A DNA stretch of 64,000 nucleotides from Uranotaenia lowii (taxonomy: Eukaryota; Arthropoda; Insecta; Diptera; Culicidae). The notes beneath the pieces were generated by a model. That model was not told the DNA's origin, made no database searches, and was given only the letters and a program-made list of their open reading frames with translations. This document shows, piece by piece, positions 59,326 through 64,000 of the stretch (position 1 is the first letter of the stretch; every line of letters starts with the position of its first letter). The stretch lies in NCBI RefSeq assembly GCF_029784155.1, contig NC_073693.1:236286447-236350446 (forward strand), in the 5' to 3' direction. The position numbers were made by a program, and so were the translations under genes.

Positions 59326-61492
59326 ACTAGCTGACCCGTTGTGCTTTGCTACACCTTCCGGAAATAAATGTAATTTGTGAAAACTTATTCAAATTTAGAT
59401 TTTAGAGAGCATTTTTTTTAAATCAAACCTCATCATACTTCAGAACCAACAACTTTGAAATGACAGCTGCAGTTGTAGTTCTGAATTGCAATTCAAAGAT
59501 GGTATATATTATTTACTGAAACTTGATCTCTAAACTCGTTTTTCAAGATTTGAAATTTGTACTCTGTACCCAAAAAAAAAACCTTTTTAATATGGTCCCT
59601 TCTTTGAAAAGCTCTTTATCTTAAATTTCCATGGGAGCCCTCCCATCTTTTCCAATTTTGTCCCCCACTGCTTGAAGATGGTAGGCAAATTTAACCGGCT
59701 TGAGACCCAAGCAGCACTTATCATGGTAATGAAAAATATATTAAATTAGTTATGTATTAGATACAGTGCAAATTTCTTTATTTTTCAAATAAATTTACTG
59801 CGGCAAAAATATGAATATTTAAAAAAATATCAGTTGCATCACTTAATAAGTTCTCAGCGTTTTTTTTTTATTTTCTCTTTGAAAGTCAAATATTCAAAAA
59901 TGTTGGCAAAAACAAATTTCTTAATTTACTTTTGTCCCGTATATTGGGGCAAGTGTCAATGCAATGCTTATTTACAGATGCGTCAGAGTAATGGCTGAAA
60001 ATGGATTTAATACGAATTCCTGTTTTTTGTTCTATCAAGTTTTGCTGATATATCTGCAGTATTCCTGCAGAATAAATTTATGTTTGTTACTCCACTTTTA
60101 ACGAATGCTGTTCAAAGGGAATGGACCTTCATTTACAAAGACATTTAAGAATTTTCAATATTCGCTTTAGTTTCAACATTCGGAATACCCTTTCTGATCT
60201 TTCCAACATATTGAATAATTTTGAAGATGAATTTCTTAAAATTTCGACGTTTACCCTTGTCCCACCGTGTAAGTTTACAGGAGGAAATATTGTTTTGACC
60301 ACTTTAACGGTATACTAAAAAATTTTCGTAAAAATTTTGCTTCCAGTTGAATATCAGTTCTAAAGTCTCGCTTTTCAAAAACGAAGCGGATAAAAAGTCT
60401 CTTTTATGCAGCCATGTAACAAAAAAACACTTTTCATGTTAAGTACGTACTTGAATTGGTATGTAAGCAAAAAGTACGATGGTTTTTTTCAGAATTATTT
60501 AAAATAAAAAGCTCCCATTTTCATTTCAAAAAACATAATTTTTATTTTTTTTAACAGAAAAAGTTGAACGTTTGAACATGTTCTAATGTTCCTTGAATGA
60601 AAAGTCGAATGCTGCCTACATTAACACGAACTAAATATGGAAGTATTTTTGCAAATCTTTCAATTAGTTTTGATTCGATTGATAAAATACCAATCCGTGT
60701 CACATCTAGGCGTCATTTATTACCACGTGCAATTAAGCAAGAAAAAAACACATCTAGGTTGCATATCGCTCCCACGTGCATAAGAAATAAAGGTACTTGG
60801 TTGAGAAAACGGCGCCTGATTGTTGAATTTTTCCAGCGATCAATGAACAGTATGCTTTAGTTACTATCCACTTGCGACGACGACGTTTGCTAGACCATAG
60901 AGACGAAAAACAAACCCCTCAAATAAAAGAAAATCTCACAAAATGGATGCCATGACTTTTCAATTACAGTTTTGACAAAACAAAATGTAGGTATATGTTT
61001 TAATCGATCGGCAAAATGTCAACCTGGGTCTCATCTAGGCGTCATTCATAACCATGTGCTGTACAAATGAGCTTGAAATTGAGTAGAAAAAAAATTACAT
61101 CAAGGCTTCATATCGCCACCCCTTGCATTGAAAATATGCTTGGTTGAGAAATACGCGCCAAAATATTCCCACTGAACAGTATGCTATGCCATCGTTACTA
61201 TCCTTTTGCGACGTTGGCTCGACGCCTCGACCTTGGAGACGAAAAACAAACCGCCCAAAGGAAGAAAAATCTCGAGAAAATGTATGTCATGACTTTAATT
61301 TGTTCCGAAAAACTACAAATTTAGTATGGAAGCCCCCCTTCCCTTAAGTTGGATGGAGTTTTGACTATTACAGAAACCATCCCCGGCCTCAAAAACCCTC
61401 AGATGCCAATTTTGACGATGATGGGTTCTGTAGTTTCCGAGTCTATAGGGAACAGACAGACAGACAAACATTCATTTTTATATATATAGATA
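59326..61492 (+). mobile_element. About 2.2-kb repeat element of uncertain class
   Basis: The left edge ACTAGCTGACCCGTTGTGCT and the right edge with (CAGA)-type repeats, CAGACAGACAGACAAACATT, then TATATATAGATA, are the start and end signatures I know from abundant insect repeats. It interrupts the GGAGCCACC array. Inside, a ~350-bp unit is duplicated (60640-60970 and 61010-61295; shared CATCTAGGCGTCATT, TTGGTTGAGAAA, GAACAGTATGCT, GAGACGAAAAACAAACC). No reverse transcriptase or transposase is visible. Could be a non-autonomous LINE derivative. Confidence 0.5.
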
Positions 61493-62150
61493 AGATTATC
61501 ATTAAATTTGATGTCAAGAATAAGGTATAATTGATTTTTTTTGCAATTTTTTGTCAAAAAAATCCAACAATTTATCATAATTATTTTGGTTGTTTTACAG
61601 CTCTATAAGGCTGGTTTATAAAATTTTAAGTCTCATGGAGTCATCATTTACCAAACCAAATTTCCCAATCTTTTTTCAGTTGATTTATTTTTAGATGCTT
61701 TTTACTCTGTTAGTCATTTTACTCTATGGAGCCACAGTTGAGTGAAAGAATTAAAGTTTTTTTTTATATCGAAGATCAACAATCAACAGTCAACTGTCTT
61801 ATACAGTCAACGATAGAATTTTTTTTCTTGTTTTGAAATGTGAAAATGGCCTAAAATAAAATACGTTTTCTGAAGTAAGATGCAATCTTCTAATTGGCCT
61901 GAACAGATTTGACATTTTTATTCAAGAATACCTGTATCCAGGCATGAAGCTTGTATATATCAAAGGCTGAGTTTAATTTTTTTTCAATATTGATTGAACA
62001 AAATTTCCAACAGGAGCTTATGGAGAGCTCAAACTTTCACCGTTGGAGAAATACAGCAAATTTCTATTTCTGATAATTGATCTTTTTTTCTTATACAATT
62101 TAAGATGGATGGGTATTTTAAACATTATTAATGTTAATCGCTGGTAACAT

Positions 62151-64000
62151 AAAAAAATTCGTTCTGAGTTTGTAAACGCCCCATTAATAAATTCAAAGTA
62201 AGTTGCATTTTAAAATCCTACGATAAAAATTCTAAGAGTCATAATAAGAAAATAATGGCCTTTCTCTATCCTTCGCCATTAATTAATTGGAACAGGTTCA
62301 CAATAAATGTTATGGGTTTTCAACTACTTTCTTACCTCTGCTAGATTTTTCTTACTCCAAATTGTCATTGCACATTTGCTCATTTCCAGATAACTTGGAT
62401 CTTAGCTTGCCTTTTGTTTGCGTAAGCAACTCCACCTTCGGCACTTCCTCACAATTTAGCTTAAGTTAGATATTTGCCTAGGTCAGATTTTCAAGCTCTT
62501 TCTGCGATTCATTTAACTCGTTTCCAGAATGTTTTTTTTTATTTGAACCAGCCCGCTTACTCATTATTTCCATTCACAAGTCTTCTGGAGTTACGTAAAT
62601 CACAGCAATAACTTAAAAACGATTGATATATTTTTTAAGTTTTGTGGTTCAAATTCACTGATCAAAATTTCGTTTTTCTGAAGTGTTTCCAAAAAGTCTT
62701 TCCACAATAAGAAATTCTTATTGAAGTCCTGATTTTTTTCTGCAATTGAAAGAAAATATTTTGATCAAATTTGCTGAAATCTTGGAAATAATAACAATTT
62801 CACAGATTCACAAGCAAATTTAAATAAGAATTTAGTCTAGAGTTTACATTCTTTATTGTTTTTTTTTTTTTGTAAAAAGATTTTATAAATTCAATTTTGA
62901 TACTACTGGGATAACATTTCTAGCACTAGTTTAAGAAAATTTCTTGATGAAAATTGTTATTTACCAAGTGAAAAGACTAAATTGGTCAACGTTTATATGA
63001 TATTAGAGAAAATTTTCACAGATTTTTCGAATCAAACACATATAGTAAAATATGGGTTTTGTCAACAACATACATAGATTTTTTGTCAATTTCTAAGCAA
63101 AGTTGTGATTTAATTACCGACGAAGTAAGTATTTTTTTTTTCAATTTGATTCAATGATTATCAATAGTCCATCGATTTTTTTATTTGCCTTTGCCAACTT
63201 GCTATTTTTTATTGATTTTGAATTTGAAGCCTTCAACCAAAGACGATAATTGATTTTTTCAATAAGAAAAACTCCAAGATTACGTTTAAAACAATGATAT
63301 TGCACTTATTACTGTTAATATTAAGATTAGAGACACTTTACCGTTTTCACGGCTTCCGTGAATATTGCACTCATCCCTTTGAGAAAACACATTGAATGTA
63401 AAAATTTCGGGAAAAAAAAGAACTTACCTACCTGAAGGATTGTTAGATAAATCCAAACAAAAAAGATATCAGTGATTCTCCTCAGATTTCAGACAAAACA
63501 CTGGATGTTCTAGTAGTCAATCTGTTTCGAATAGTTCCAACTTGCAGTTACTGTATGATAATTTAAATTTGAACGTTTTTGTCAACAAAAAAGCTTGAAA
63601 TGTTTTAGAAGTCATTCCTAAATTTAGGCTTGGTAAGAAGAATCATGACTGCAGACGATGAAAAATACGTACCTATATAACTATTCACATATATAACAAT
63701 ATGTTATTACAATCAACGATTCGCCTTAAAAGCCATAAAAGCACAAACTGATGCTGGCTCGATGTCCGATCAAATCTAGATTTTATTGTACAAAAAAGCT
63801 AGTAGAGTACTCTATTTAAAGAAGAATGTAGCAATAACTTCCAATAATTTATTTCAATTTTAGAACCGCTCAATAACTTTGAACTATTCTAACAGTCACA
63901 CATGTGTCTGCATTCACTCCTTATTTTCCACAAAGCAGAGTTCTGAGTTATGCTTAACTGATTCTGCGATACGCTTCCTTAGGAAAACTACATCTCCATT
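62151..64000. other. No supported gene
   Basis: AT-rich DNA to the end of the window. Small open frames such as 62287-62469 have no features. I see no splice-bounded exon. Confidence 0.45.

Larger units (their letters stand above)
55234..62150. repeat. Degenerate array of 'GGAGCCACC' modules
   Basis: A module of roughly GGATCAAAGAAGCATGACCT, AAAGGGCGTAATTCCTAT, AAAAAAGGAAAAA and CTCTCTGGAGCCACCACAAA recurs near 55234, 55377, 56130, 56245 and 56330. Longer, more diverged units end in CTCTATGGAGCC at 57284, 58270, 58823 and 61725. Text following those (for example AACTCAACCCCTAATTCATT with TGAAAATT; CCAACAGAAACTTATG with GAGAGCTCAAA) also recurs. Spacing is irregular, so it is a nested array. 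Two later insertions lie inside it. Confidence 0.7.

Noticed and set aside
62287..62469. Small exon candidate near the right end
   Set aside because: No convincing acceptor/donor pair or domain.

Overview
The window is AT-rich, intron-dominated eukaryotic DNA with one recognisable host exon and many transposon remains. The exon at 42249-42408 (+) encodes the C-terminal half of an immunoglobulin domain that looks like the insect Sidestep family. Together with Jockey-clade LINEs and many short inverted-repeat elements, this suggests a dipteran, most likely a mosquito. That assignment is inference; no species-diagnostic gene is present.

Layout. 0-2.7 kb: a degenerate ~140-bp tandem repeat, then two LTR-like direct repeats, the first containing a perfect hairpin. 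2.74-7.25 kb: a full-length Jockey-clade retrotransposon with a perfect 13-bp target-site duplication, an intact ORF1 and an ORF2 broken only by two amber stops. 7.35-7.55 kb: a tRNA-like SINE with a long ATT tail. 8.8-9.7 kb: an antisense LINE relic. 10.26-12.39 kb: a 2.1-kb non-autonomous inverted-repeat element carrying iterated subterminal motifs and an internal minisatellite. 12.67-13.12 kb: a hAT-type MITE. 13.1-16.3 kb: more GC-rich, non-repetitive DNA. 16.27-19.83 kb: about 509 nearly identical copies of a 7-bp satellite.

20-27 kb: AT-rich degenerate DNA with a second hAT MITE and a foldback repeat. 27.48-28.49 kb: a 5'-truncated LINE with an RNase H domain, apparently joined during insertion to the 3' end of a second RNA. 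28.9-30.1 kb: a short satellite, another LINE C-terminal fragment and half of a MITE. 30-35.8 kb: mostly non-repetitive. 35.8-37.7 kb: an ancient antisense LINE. 38.0-38.8 kb: a foldback MITE built from TTGCTGGAAA units. 42.0-42.4 kb: an antisense tRNA-like unit and the Ig exon.

43.6-50 kb: two copies of an older repeat, one interrupted by a 1.24-kb inverted-repeat element, so the other serves as an empty site; also a 0.93-kb TA-flanked MITE. 53.4-54.6 kb: a third hAT-like element. 55.2-62.1 kb: a degenerate array of modules carrying a 'GGAGCCACC' motif, invaded by a perfect TTAA-flanked (piggyBac-type) MITE and by a ~2.2-kb element of uncertain class.

Functionally, the best reading is that most of the window is intron of one large neuronal or cell-adhesion-type gene on the + strand, with expansion by mobile elements. 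No operon, CRISPR array, complete tRNA, rRNA or prokaryotic system is visible. I found no convincing new multi-gene system. The more unusual material is structural: the homogeneous heptamer satellite, the possible template-jump chimera, and MITE insertions whose unoccupied target sequence is also present in the window.
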